Positions 8,587-15,934 of a DNA stretch of 44,747 bases are shown here, piece by piece. The DNA is from Candidatus Blautia excrementigallinarum (lineage in GTDB: Bacteria > Bacillota > Clostridia > Lachnospirales > Lachnospiraceae): assembly GCA_019119235.1 (NCBI GenBank), contig DWXL01000008.1:1-44747 (forward strand), given 5' to 3'. Made by a program: the position numbers and the translations under genes. The notes under the pieces were generated by a model that was not told where the DNA came from, searched no databases, and saw only the letters and a program-made list of their open reading frames with translations. The stretch's first letter is position 1, and every line of letters begins with the position of its first letter.

Positions 8587-9210
8587 ATGACAATTGACAT
8601 ACACGACATGATGAACAGCATCATCCGGAGCGTTTCCCGGATCGACTATATCAAACCGGAGGATATCCCGGGAATCGATCTCTATATGGATCAGGTGACC
8701 ACCTTCATGGAATCCCATCTTGCTTCGTCCAAACGGTATCCGGACGACAAGATCCTGACCAAGACCATGATCAACAATTACGCCAAAAACAATCTGCTCC
8801 CCTCCCCGGAAAAAAAGAAATATTCCAGAGAGCATTTGCTTCTGCTGATTTTTATTTATTATTTCAAGAGCATACTTTCCATCAACGATATCCAGACCCT
8901 TCTCAGCCCCATTACGGAGAAATATTTCAAGTCCGACTCTGAGATGGATCTTACCTCTGTCTACAATGAGGTATTCAGCATGGAGAAGGGACAGATCGAA
9001 TATCTGACGAAGGATCTTCTCTCCCGGTACAAAACAGCGCAGGCAACCTTTCAGGACGCCCCGGAGGAAGATCAGGAATTCCTGAAACTGTTTTCCTTTA
9101 TCTGCCTTCTCAGTTTCGACGTATACATGAAAAAAATGCTCATAGAGCATCTGATCGACGAACTCCGCCCGGCTCCCGCAGATGACAAAGAGAAAAAGCA
9201 CCGGAAATAA
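8587..9210 (+). CDS. DUF1836 domain protein, putative DNA-binding regulator
   Basis: Small cytoplasmic protein of 207 residues belonging by pattern to DUF1836, a family common in Firmicutes with a MerR-like N-terminal helix-turn-helix. Visible support: TKTMINNYAKNNLLPSPEKKKYSREHLLLLIFIYYFKSIL, described here in two halves: a motif like the MerR 'itkrTInnYvk..ll.p' helix near residues 55-70, followed by a leucine-rich helical region. I chose the ATG at 8587 (after AGAGGTGATAAAGGA); a GTG at 8575 is possible but overlaps the ribosome site. The gene has a strong promoter and a terminator of its own. Its function is unknown to me. Confidence 0.8.
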   Translation: MTIDIHDMMNSIIRSVSRIDYIKPEDIPGIDLYMDQVTTFMESHLASSKRYPDDKILTKTMINNYAKNNLLPSPEKKKYSREHLLLLIFIYYFKSILSINDIQTLLSPITEKYFKSDSEMDLTSVYNEVFSMEKGQIEYLTKDLLSRYKTAQATFQDAPEEDQEFLKLFSFICLLSFDVYMKKMLIEHLIDELRPAPADDKEKKHRK

Positions 9211-9224
9211 AATCCGGTGCTTTT
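9194..9224. terminator. Bidirectional terminator between the DUF1836 and SH3 genes
   Basis: Perfect 12-base inverted repeat AAAAGCACCGGA (9194-9205) and TCCGGTGCTTTT (9213-9224) with a 7-base loop. The stop codon of the DUF1836 gene (9208-9210) lies inside the loop. The A/T ends give a U-tract in either direction, so it can serve both convergent genes. Confidence 0.88.
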
Positions 9225-9241
9225 CACGTCTTCAAAGATCA

Positions 9242-10180
9242 TCAGTAAAGATAATTCCTGTTTACATAGCCGTTCTTATTCAGTTTCGGAGAGTATACAT
9301 ACCAGTAACCGTTATCGCTGGAATCGATCACCTGTACCGTATCTCCGGTATAAAGTTCTCCGATCTCATTGCGGGAATCATAGGCCTTCGCTGTCCGCAG
9401 CGCCAGGTAGCCTTTGCTCACGCTCACCGTATAGGTAGGATAGGACGGCCCTCCTGAAAGATACTCTCTGTTGACATAACCGTTTCTGTCATGCTTGGGG
9501 GAATACACATACCAGTATGTACTGTCACTGGTATCAATAAGCTGCACAACGTCTCCTGTGTACAGTTCCCCGATCTCATTGGCGGAATCATAGGCCTTCG
9601 CTGTCCGCAGCGCCAGATAGCCGCTGCTCACACTGACAGTCCTGACGTCTCCGGAAAGAGTGGGCGCAATCAGATAATCTCTGTTCACATAGCCGCATCT
9701 CCCATGCTTCGGGGAATATACATACCAGTAAGTACCGTCGCTGGTATCCGTCACCTGAACGGTATCCCCTGTATACAGTTCGCCGATCTCGTTGCGGGAA
9801 TCATAGGCTTTCGCCGTACGCAGCGCCAGATAACCTTTGCTCACGCTCACCGTCCAGGTATTGGACGCGCCCACAAGATAATTCCTGTTTACATAGCCGG
9901 ATTTCCCGTACTTCGGCGAGTATACGTACCAGTAAGTGGAATCGCTGGTATCCGTTACGTCTACCGTATCTCCGGTGTAAAGCTCTCCGATCTCGTTGCG
10001 GGAATCGTAAGCCTTCGCCGTCCGCAGAGCCAGATAACCCTTATCCACGACTACGGTATAGGTACTGGCCGCGTAGCTGTCCTTCGCCGTAACCGGCAGG
10101 GAAAGAACAAATACAAAGACAAGCAGCGCCGCCCACTTCAGAAGAGAAAATCCGTTCTGTCCTTCCATTTTCTTTTTCAT
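9242..10180 (-). CDS. Secreted protein with four SH3b repeats
   Basis: Extracellular protein of 312 residues. A signal peptide at residues 1-37 (KWAALLVFVFVLSLPVTAKDSYA) is followed by four nearly identical bacterial SH3 units of about 65 residues (roughly 40-103, 108-172, 178-242 and 247-312), each with GYLALRTAKAYDS, EIGELYTGD, YWYVYSPK and GYVNR-YL. No catalytic domain is attached, so binding to cell wall or to peptide stems is the likely role; this is inferred from SH3b domains in general. I start it at the ATG at 10180 behind AAAGGAGG, not at the earlier in-frame start. It lies after the beta-lactamase-like gene in the same direction. Confidence 0.9.
   Translation of the reverse strand: MKKKMEGQNGFSLLKWAALLVFVFVLSLPVTAKDSYAASTYTVVVDKGYLALRTAKAYDSRNEIGELYTGDTVDVTDTSDSTYWYVYSPKYGKSGYVNRNYLVGASNTWTVSVSKGYLALRTAKAYDSRNEIGELYTGDTVQVTDTSDGTYWYVYSPKHGRCGYVNRDYLIAPTLSGDVRTVSVSSGYLALRTAKAYDSANEIGELYTGDVVQLIDTSDSTYWYVYSPKHDRNGYVNREYLSGGPSYPTYTVSVSKGYLALRTAKAYDSRNEIGELYTGDTVQVIDSSDNGYWYVYSPKLNKNGYVNRNYLY
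9246..10069 (-). repeat. Four tandem DNA repeats encoding the SH3 units
   Basis: About 205-210 base units. The segment encoding TAKAYDSRNEIGELYTGD recurs almost unchanged near 9350, 9560, 9770 and 9980 on the plus-strand coordinates, with only scattered third-position differences. Such arrays can gain or lose units by recombination. Confidence 0.85.
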
Positions 10181-10260
10181 AGTGAAAACCTCCTTTACTT
10201 TAAAATATTTGCCGCACATCCGCCTTCCCCCTGCGGCTGCGCTTAACCCCCTGTAATTAT

Positions 10261-11337
10261 TTAACTGTTATAAAAGTCATAGATCTGGCGGCTGAGAGAT
10301 GCGATGGTACTCTGAGCTGATCCCGCCTCGGTCAGATTCTCCGACATAAATACAATGATCAGTTCATTGGACACATTATAGATGATCCCCGCGTCGTTCT
10401 CCACATCTCCAAGTTCTCCCGTCTTATTCGCCACGCTGACGCCCGCCGGCATCTGCGCGGGAATCTTGTTCCGCCTGGTCTGTGCCGCCAGAAGCTGGAA
10501 TTCTGCCGATGCGACGGAGTCTCCCTCCCTGTGCCCCTGGTAGACACGTTTCAGGAAGTTTCCGCAGTCCATAACAGAAGTGTAATTATCGTCAAATTCA
10601 TTGCTGTGCAGAAGAAGCCTTCCCATGTGGGTGTCATTGTATCCGTTAGCCATACAGTATTCATTGACCACGCTCATTCCGGCGTTCCCGTCTCCGCTGC
10701 CCAGATAGGATGTAAGCGTATTGGCGGCGTCGTTATCGCTGACCGTGATCATGGAATACAGGTTGGAATCTACGCTGTCCTGCCCGTACTGGGAGATCAG
10801 AAGATCATAATTCTCATAGACAGCTCCCATGATATAAAGCTTGATCAGGCTGGCAGCCTGCATCTGGTGCGAGTTGACGCTTCCCTCTGTGTTACCTGAT
10901 ATATTGCAGATATACGCGGACCAGCTCCCATTAGCTGACGGAAACGCCAGGCTGGACAGAAGTCCCTGCATCCGCTCATCGGTTACCGGTTCTGAACTCT
11001 GCTGCCCGAATACGCTGCCTTCCTCCGACGGAGGCGAAAGCGTTCCCGCTTCCCCGCCAGTCTCTTCCCCGCTGCTCACATCCGGCGCCGGTGAAACACT
11101 GACCGTTGGCGCCGGCTCTGCCGTGTCTGCCTCAGGCGACTGCGGCGCGGGGCCGAACACTTCGCCTGTTCCGCCGGTCTCCTCCTCCGCTTTCTCCTCC
11201 GGTGTGGGAGTCACGCCGGCGTCTACCACCTTCACATCTGCTTCCTCCTGTTTCCCGGGGACGCATCCGCCCTGAGCCAGAAGCAGCAATATACTTAGAC
11301 CGAAAATACCTGCCTTTTTTAATGATGATCTGCACAT
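10261..11337 (-). CDS. Class A beta-lactamase-like serine hydrolase, lipoprotein
   Basis: Surface lipoprotein of 358 residues. The signal ends in LLLLAQGGC (Cys near residue 24), followed by a Pro/Glu/Thr-rich linker of about 100 residues and a serine-hydrolase domain. Active-site motifs: SLIK (Ser163, Lys166), SDN (200-202), EFDDN (Glu247-Asn251, in the position of the class A omega-loop Glu) and KTG (305-307). The distance from SxxK to SDN is 37 residues, shorter than the 60 of classical enzymes, so antibiotic hydrolysis is uncertain; it may be a wall-modifying hydrolase. The ATG at 11337 is about 12 bases after AAGGA, a loose spacing. It may be co-transcribed with the SH3 gene. Confidence 0.82.
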   Translation of the reverse strand: MCRSSLKKAGIFGLSILLLLAQGGCVPGKQEEADVKVVDAGVTPTPEEKAEEETGGTGEVFGPAPQSPEADTAEPAPTVSVSPAPDVSSGEETGGEAGTLSPPSEEGSVFGQQSSEPVTDERMQGLLSSLAFPSANGSWSAYICNISGNTEGSVNSHQMQAASLIKLYIMGAVYENYDLLISQYGQDSVDSNLYSMITVSDNDAANTLTSYLGSGDGNAGMSVVNEYCMANGYNDTHMGRLLLHSNEFDDNYTSVMDCGNFLKRVYQGHREGDSVASAEFQLLAAQTRRNKIPAQMPAGVSVANKTGELGDVENDAGIIYNVSNELIIVFMSENLTEAGSAQSTIASLSRQIYDFYNS

Positions 11338-11390
11338 AATGGTTATTATTCCTTTTCTGAATGTAGCGTTAGTATACAATATTTGTTAAT

Positions 11391-11419
11391 ATTATAAATT
11401 TATTTCACAGCCCCTGCAA
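11391..11419 (-). promoter_or_regulatory. Candidate promoter of the serine hydrolase gene
   Basis: Minus strand TTGCAG (11419-11414), 17-base spacer, perfect TATAAT (11396-11391). The -35 is weak. A second -10-like TATACT lies slightly downstream. Confidence 0.42.
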
Positions 11420-11429
11420 GTATTTTCAC

Positions 11430-11458
11430 TTTTCAAATTCTTTATTTTAGATTATCAT
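11430..11458 (+). promoter_or_regulatory. Candidate promoter of the amidase gene
   Basis: TTTTCA (11430-11435), 17-base spacer, TATCAT (11453-11458), followed about 50 bases later by the amidase start. It overlaps no coding sequence and is divergent from the hydrolase promoter. Confidence 0.4.
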
Positions 11459-11506
11459 ATAGAATGTACCAATTTGTAAAATACAGATTCCGAGGGAGGA
11501 ACATCA

Positions 11507-12538
11507 ATGCAAAAATATTTATACATATTTCTTTTTATCCTTCTGCTCCCGCTTAATGCCTTCTGCGTATCCGCCGGCGAACAGAACACATACGAAAGCG
11601 AAAAAGGCCAGGCTGTGATCGGGCCTCCTGATTCCGAAACCGGTGCGGATGAAAACGGCGACGCTGAGGCCGGTTCCTCCGGCGTGGACTGGGAAGCCGC
11701 CAACACAGCCGCTTCTCCCGCCGGGAACGGCGGCTTTACAGTGGTCATCGATCCCGGGCATCAGGGCTCCTGGGTAGATATGAGCGCTCAGGAACCCATG
11801 GCTCCCGGCTCGTCCCAGACCAAAGCCAAGGCCACTTCCGGCACCCAGGGTTTATATTCCGGCGTACCGGAATATGAGGTCAACCTTCAGGTCGCCCTTG
11901 TACTTCAGGATGAATTAAACGCCAGAGGCTACAGAGTCATAATGACCAGGACGGATAACGATACCGCTATCAGCAACAAAGAACGGGCAGAACTGGCAAC
12001 ATCCGAAAAAGCGGATATCACCGTACGGATCCACGCCAACGGCTCCGACGACACATCCGCCTCCGGAACGCTTACCATGGCTCCAACCTCTGCCAATACT
12101 TATCTGGATGCTGATATAATTGAAAAAAGCGGCACTCTGGCTTCCTGTATCGTCAACCATTTCAGCACTGCCACAGGGCTCAAAAATCTCGGCGTTATCT
12201 CCGCTGACGATATGACCGGCACCAACTGGAGCACTGTTCCGGTAGCCATTCTGGAAATGGGATTTATGAGTAATCAGAATGACGATCTTTATATCACGAA
12301 CACAGCCAACCATGCTGTCATGGCCCAGAGCATCGCAGACGGGATCGACGAATATTTCAGTATCGTAGAGCCTCAGGCTGTTGCCGCCATGGCGCTGGAG
12401 GCCGAAAAAGAAGAAGCAGAAAAAACCGGAGACACGGAGACGGAAGAGGAAGAGAAAACAACCTCTCAGGAAGCCTCTGATAAAAAGAATGCGGAACAGC
12501 CGTCCAGACCTGCCGTTCCCCCGACTCCCGCCCCGTAA
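11507..12538 (+). CDS. N-acetylmuramoyl-L-alanine amidase, Amidase_3 family
   Basis: Zinc amidase that cleaves the bond between N-acetylmuramic acid and L-alanine in peptidoglycan. 343 residues: signal peptide about 1-22, a Glu/Ser/Ala-rich linker to residue 75, the catalytic domain about 77-290 and a charged tail (EEAEKTGDTETEEEEK) ending in prolines. Zinc and catalytic residues are all visible: IDPGH (His85), EYEVNL, RIHANG and ILEMGFMSN. SD GGGAGGAA precedes the ATG. It is probably secreted or loosely wall-attached, since no wall-binding domain or sorting motif is present. The acidic tail resembles those on other envelope proteins in this window. Confidence 0.93.
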   Translation: MQKYLYIFLFILLLPLNAFCVSAGEQNTYESEKGQAVIGPPDSETGADENGDAEAGSSGVDWEAANTAASPAGNGGFTVVIDPGHQGSWVDMSAQEPMAPGSSQTKAKATSGTQGLYSGVPEYEVNLQVALVLQDELNARGYRVIMTRTDNDTAISNKERAELATSEKADITVRIHANGSDDTSASGTLTMAPTSANTYLDADIIEKSGTLASCIVNHFSTATGLKNLGVISADDMTGTNWSTVPVAILEMGFMSNQNDDLYITNTANHAVMAQSIADGIDEYFSIVEPQAVAAMALEAEKEEAEKTGDTETEEEEKTTSQEASDKKNAEQPSRPAVPPTPAP

Positions 12539-12550
12539 ACAATCAGGTAC

Positions 12551-12592
12551 AAAAAGAGCAGTAGGCCGGCTCATCCCCGATATACTGCTCTT
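12551..12592. terminator. Hairpin terminator between the amidase and yerC-like genes
   Basis: Inverted repeat AAGAGCAGTA (12554-12563) and TACTGCTCTT (12583-12592) with a 19-base loop. On the minus strand it is followed by TTT, giving a usable terminator for the yerC-like gene; on the plus strand the tail is TTCTATTCTA and weaker. Confidence 0.6.
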
Positions 12593-12608
12593 CTATTCTA
12601 TAGACAGA

Positions 12609-12932
12609 TTATTCTGTTTCTTTGTTATTGTTCTCTGCAGCTTCTTTCTCCCGCAGTCTTGAAAACACCATCTCATATCCGTCATTCCCGTAATTAAGAG
12701 AACGGTTCACTCTGCTTATCGTAGCTGTGGACGCCCCTGTTTTCTCAGAAATATCCAGATATGTACGCTTATCGGTAAGCATCTTCGCAACCTCGAAACG
12801 CTGGGACAGAGAAAGAAGTTCGTTGATGGTACACACATCCTCAAAAAATGTATAACATTCTTCCCTATTTTTCAGGCAGAGAATTGCATCAAATAGATGA
12901 TCCACCTCTTCTGTTCTGATTTTCTTGCCCAT
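12609..12932 (-). CDS. YerC/YecD family TrpR-related regulator
   Basis: Cytoplasmic DNA-binding protein of 107 residues in the TrpR superfamily (TIGR02531, YerC/YecD). The family signature is visible: a helical N-terminus (LFDAILCLKNREECYTFFEDVCT), then a helix-turn-helix with MLTDKRTYLDISEKTGAST and ATISRVNRSLNYG. SD AAAGGAGC lies 9 bases before the ATG. In the family the regulated genes and any co-repressor are largely unknown. It is convergent with the amidase and divergent from rarA. A set of tandem octamers overlaps its promoter and could be an operator for autoregulation, which is speculation. Confidence 0.92.
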   Translation of the reverse strand: MGKKIRTEEVDHLFDAILCLKNREECYTFFEDVCTINELLSLSQRFEVAKMLTDKRTYLDISEKTGASTATISRVNRSLNYGNDGYEMVFSRLREKEAAENNNKETE

Positions 12933-12960
12933 AATGTCAGCTCCTTTATTTTATTTCACT

Positions 12961-12984
12961 TTTAACATTTTAACACTTTAACAC
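12961..12984. repeat. Three tandem octamers over the yerC-like promoter
   Basis: TTTAACAT, TTTAACAC and TTTAACAC occupy 12961-12984 head to tail with no gaps. They cover the predicted -10 of the yerC-like gene. Confidence 0.85.
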
Positions 12985-12995
12985 ACGATAAGCAA
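12967..12995 (-). promoter_or_regulatory. Candidate promoter of the yerC-like gene
   Basis: Minus strand TTGCTT (12995-12990), 17-base spacer, TAAAAT (12972-12967). The -10 lies inside the octamer array. Confidence 0.5.
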
Positions 12996-13072
12996 GTTCT
13001 TTTTTACTTCACAGAGTTACAGCGGGTTGCCTGTACTTTCTTTAGCGTCAGTGTACAATACACTCTTTGCAG

Positions 13073-13101
13073 TTGAATTTATGCAAAAAATGAAGTATAC
13101 T
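13073..13101 (+). promoter_or_regulatory. Promoter of rarA
   Basis: TTGAAT (13073-13078), 17-base spacer, TATACT (13096-13101). Predicted start near 13108, 45 bases before the rarA ATG. Confidence 0.6.
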
Positions 13102-13152
13102 GAGAAATAGAACAAATGTACGATTACAGAGATTCAGAACGGAGCTATTATT

Positions 13153-14472
13153 ATGGACTTATTCGAATACGCGAAAACCAAAACCCTGGACAGGGAATCC
13201 CCTCTTGCATCCAGAATGCGCCCTTCCACTCTGGATGAAGTCGTGGGGCAGGAACATATTGTGGGCAAAGACAAACTGCTGTACCGCGCTATCAAAGCCG
13301 ACAAACTTACTTCTGTAATTTTCTACGGCCCTCCCGGGACCGGGAAGACCACCCTCGCCAGGGTGATCGCCAATACCACCAGCGCCAGTTTCACCCAGAT
13401 CAACGCCACCTCCGCCGGCAAGAAAGATATGGAAGCTGTGGTCAAAGAAGCGCAGGATACGCTGGGTATGTATGGGCGCAAGACGATCCTGTTCATCGAT
13501 GAGATCCACCGGTTCAACAAGGGCCAGCAGGACTATCTCCTGCCTTTTGTTGAGGACGGGACCATCATTCTTATCGGCGCCACTACAGAAAATCCGTACT
13601 TCGAAGTAAACAGCGCACTTCTGTCGCGTTCCATCATCTTTGAACTGAAAGCCCTCACCACCGAAAACATCCGCACCCTGATCCTCCGGGCAGTCAACGA
13701 CTGTGAGAAGGGAATGGGCAATTACCGGGCTGTGATAGATGAAGACGCGGTGGAATTTCTCGCGGATATGGCCGGAGGGGACGCCAGGAACGCCCTTAAC
13801 GCCGTAGAACTTGGAGTCCTCACGACTCCCAGAGGAGAGGACGGATATATCCACCTGACCCTGGAGGTCGCCTCCGAATGCATCCAGAAGCGGGCCGTCC
13901 GCTATGACAAAGACGGAGACAATCATTACGACACCATCTCCGCTTTTATCAAGAGCATGAGGGGATCCGATCCCGACGCGGCGGTTTACTATCTCGCCAA
14001 GATGCTTTACGCGGGAGAAGATGTGAAATTCATCGCCCGCAGGATCATGATCCTGGCCTCTGAAGACATCGGGAATGCGGATCCGCAGGCTATCTGCGTG
14101 GCCGTGGCGGCCGCCCAGGCGGTAGAACGTGTGGGAATGCCGGAGTCGCAGATCATTCTGTCCCAGGCCGCGGCTTATATGGCCTGCGCGCCCAAGAGCA
14201 ACTCTGCGGTAAACGCCATCGCCGCCGCCATGAACTCCGTCCGCAATATCCGGACTACTGTCCCTGCTCATCTGCAGGACGCCCATTACGGAGGCCATGA
14301 GAAGCTTGGGCGCGGGATCGGTTATAAATACGCCCACGATTATCCCAATCATTATGTGGAACAGCAGTATCTTCCCTCAGAGATCCTGGGCACCCGTTTC
14401 TATGAGCTGAGCGATATGGGATATGAAAAAGAACTGAAAAACCATATGAAAAAAATAAAGGGAGAATCCTAG
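13153..14472 (+). CDS. rarA: Replication-associated recombination protein RarA (MgsA), AAA+ ATPase
   Basis: Clamp-loader-like AAA+ ATPase that acts at stalled replication forks, 439 residues, the normal length. Seen: RPSTLDEVVGQEHIVG near the N-terminus, Walker A GPPGTGKTT (about 58-66), Walker B ILFIDEIHRFNKGQQD, sensor 1 LIGATTENP, a conserved SALLSRS segment with the arginine finger, sensor 2 GGDARNALN, then the MgsA C-terminal tetramerisation domain (DPDAAVYYLAKML, YKYAHDYPNHYVEQQYLP). SD GGAGC stands before the ATG. The last codons overlap the stop of the convergent DUF4364 gene and carry that operon's terminator. Confidence 0.96.
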   Translation: MDLFEYAKTKTLDRESPLASRMRPSTLDEVVGQEHIVGKDKLLYRAIKADKLTSVIFYGPPGTGKTTLARVIANTTSASFTQINATSAGKKDMEAVVKEAQDTLGMYGRKTILFIDEIHRFNKGQQDYLLPFVEDGTIILIGATTENPYFEVNSALLSRSIIFELKALTTENIRTLILRAVNDCEKGMGNYRAVIDEDAVEFLADMAGGDARNALNAVELGVLTTPRGEDGYIHLTLEVASECIQKRAVRYDKDGDNHYDTISAFIKSMRGSDPDAAVYYLAKMLYAGEDVKFIARRIMILASEDIGNADPQAICVAVAAAQAVERVGMPESQIILSQAAAYMACAPKSNSAVNAIAAAMNSVRNIRTTVPAHLQDAHYGGHEKLGRGIGYKYAHDYPNHYVEQQYLPSEILGTRFYELSDMGYEKELKNHMKKIKGES

Positions 14473-14484
14473 ATCAATTCTCCC
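14443..14484 (-). terminator. Terminator of the minus-strand liv-to-DUF4364 unit, embedded in the rarA 3' end
   Basis: Perfect 8-base stem GGGAGAAT (14460-14467) with ATTCTCCC (14477-14484) and a 9-base loop holding CTAG (14469-14472). On the minus strand the 3' arm is followed by TTTATTTTTTTC, encoded on the other strand by lysine codons of rarA. On the plus strand no U-tract follows. Confidence 0.75.
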
Positions 14485-14981
14485 ATGATAGCTGTATAAA
14501 TGTCCGGGCTTTTCTTCGGCCAGTTCCGGCAGATAGCCCGGGCAGCTTCCAGATTCGGCGCGTTCAGCGTCAGATCCAGTATTGTGGTATCCTTTTCTAT
14601 ATACTGGCAGCGGACCGCATATCCCCCCTGCGGCGTTGTAAAATAATCAGCCGGAGTCTGGATTCTTTTTTCCACCTGCACTCCCCTGTCCGCAAGAAAC
14701 TCGTCTATCTCTTTTTTTATTTCCGCAGACAGATCTTTTTCAAAATAATAAAAAGTCCTGCTTCCTTCTTCCGTGATCTCATAATGAGAACTGTTGGAAA
14801 CTGTACGTTTTTTCAGAAGCCCTGTTTCTACCAGTTCAGAAAGTACCTGCTGCAGATGAAAATAATCCGTATACTCTCTGTCCAGCACGAATTCCGAAAT
14901 CTGGGAATTCGTAAGTTCCTCCTTCGACTGCTGCGCCATATACAGAACGATCAGTTTATAAAGAGTAAACACATCTGCCAT
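14469..14981 (-). CDS. DUF4364 family protein
   Basis: Cytoplasmic protein of 170 residues, a family I recognise from Clostridia. It looks like a winged-helix protein: TLYKLIVLYMAQQSKEELT, SQISEFVLDREYTDYFHLQQ and LVETGLLKKRTV followed by YEITEEG, the layout of a PadR/MarR-like wing. A mixed alpha/beta C-terminal part follows. The start is the ATG at 14981, which shares a base with the TAA of the preceding gene (TAATG) behind AAAGGGGC; the longer reading through the upstream gene is rejected. It is last in a long minus-strand unit, and its role is unknown. Confidence 0.85.
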   Translation of the reverse strand: MADVFTLYKLIVLYMAQQSKEELTNSQISEFVLDREYTDYFHLQQVLSELVETGLLKKRTVSNSSHYEITEEGSRTFYYFEKDLSAEIKKEIDEFLADRGVQVEKRIQTPADYFTTPQGGYAVRCQYIEKDTTILDLTLNAPNLEAARAICRNWPKKSPDIYTAIMGELI

Positions 14982-15934
14982 TATTCTGCCCCTTTCTCTT
15001 TGACATAAAGTCTTCCCTGATATCTCCCCTCCTCCTTCATACGGTGATGAAGAAGATTCAGCACTTCTCTTTTCCTCGACGCCCACAAAGGCGCTATGAG
15101 AAGTTCTTTCGGCCCGTCCCCGGTGATACGGTGGATCACAATGTCCGGATTCAGATGTTCCAGACAGCCGATCAGAATATCCAGATATTCTTCCCGTTCA
15201 TATACCCTGAATTTGCCTGCAAGATAATCATATGCAAGATCCGTTCCTTTTAGAACATGAAGAAGCTGGAGTTTGATCCCCTGCACCTTTTTTCTGTTCA
15301 GATATTCCATGGTGGCCAGGATATCTCTTTCCTTCTCCCCCGGAAGCCCCAGTATGGTGTGCACGATCACTTCTATTCCCCGCGCCCGAAGATTTTCCAC
15401 AGCCGCATCGAAACAGGAAAGGGGATATCCCCTTCTGATATACCGGGCTGTTTCTTCGTGGATCGTCTGCAGTCCAAGTTCCACCCATACCGGTTTCCGC
15501 CTGTTCAGGCTTTCCAGCAGGTTCAGCACGTCTTCTCCAAGGCAGTCCGGACGCGTACCTATGGAGATGGCGCAGATCTTCGGATGTTCGATCGCCTCTG
15601 TAAAAATCTTTTCCAGATATTCCACCGGCGCGTAGGTATTGGTATAAGCCTGAAAATAGGCGATGAATTTCCGGATCGGTCTTTTTTCAGAAAGGATCCT
15701 GATTTGATACTCAATCTGTTCTGTAATGGAAAGAGCCGCGTCCGCGGCAAAATCTCCGCTCCCGCCTGCGCTGCAGAAAATACATCCTCCTGTCCCCAGC
15801 GTGCCGTCCCGGTTAGGACAGGACATTCCGCCGTTCAGCGTCACCTTATAAACCTTTTCGCCAAAACGCTCTCTGAGCATATAGTCCAGAGAGCGGTAAG
15901 GTTTTCCATTCCAGTTTTTCTGCGGTATTTCCAT
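14981..15934 (-). CDS. Radical SAM protein, TIGR01212 family (YtqA/YhcC-like)
   Basis: Radical S-adenosylmethionine enzyme of 317 residues. The iron-sulfur cluster motif is in the unusual spaced form of this family: CPNRDGTLGTGGCIFC near residues 39-54. Further conserved pieces are FQAYTNTYAP, ISIGTRPDC, WVELGLQTIHEETA, HTILGLPGE and IHRITGDGPKELLIAP. The family resembles the Elp3 catalytic core. Some members have been linked to tRNA modification, but I cannot assign a substrate here. The ATG at 15934 overlaps the preceding TGA by one base and the stop overlaps the next ATG by one base, so translation should be coupled on both sides. Confidence 0.93.
   Translation of the reverse strand: MEIPQKNWNGKPYRSLDYMLRERFGEKVYKVTLNGGMSCPNRDGTLGTGGCIFCSAGGSGDFAADAALSITEQIEYQIRILSEKRPIRKFIAYFQAYTNTYAPVEYLEKIFTEAIEHPKICAISIGTRPDCLGEDVLNLLESLNRRKPVWVELGLQTIHEETARYIRRGYPLSCFDAAVENLRARGIEVIVHTILGLPGEKERDILATMEYLNRKKVQGIKLQLLHVLKGTDLAYDYLAGKFRVYEREEYLDILIGCLEHLNPDIVIHRITGDGPKELLIAPLWASRKREVLNLLHHRMKEEGRYQGRLYVKEKGAE

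Noticed and set aside
9250-10070. Repeats at 9.2-10.1 kb as a CRISPR array
   Set aside because: Units of about 205-210 bases, in frame and coding for SH3 domains, without spacers of equal size.
13159-14352. Minus-strand open frame opposite rarA
   Set aside because: RarA on the plus strand has complete AAA+ motifs and promoter; the minus frame has none.
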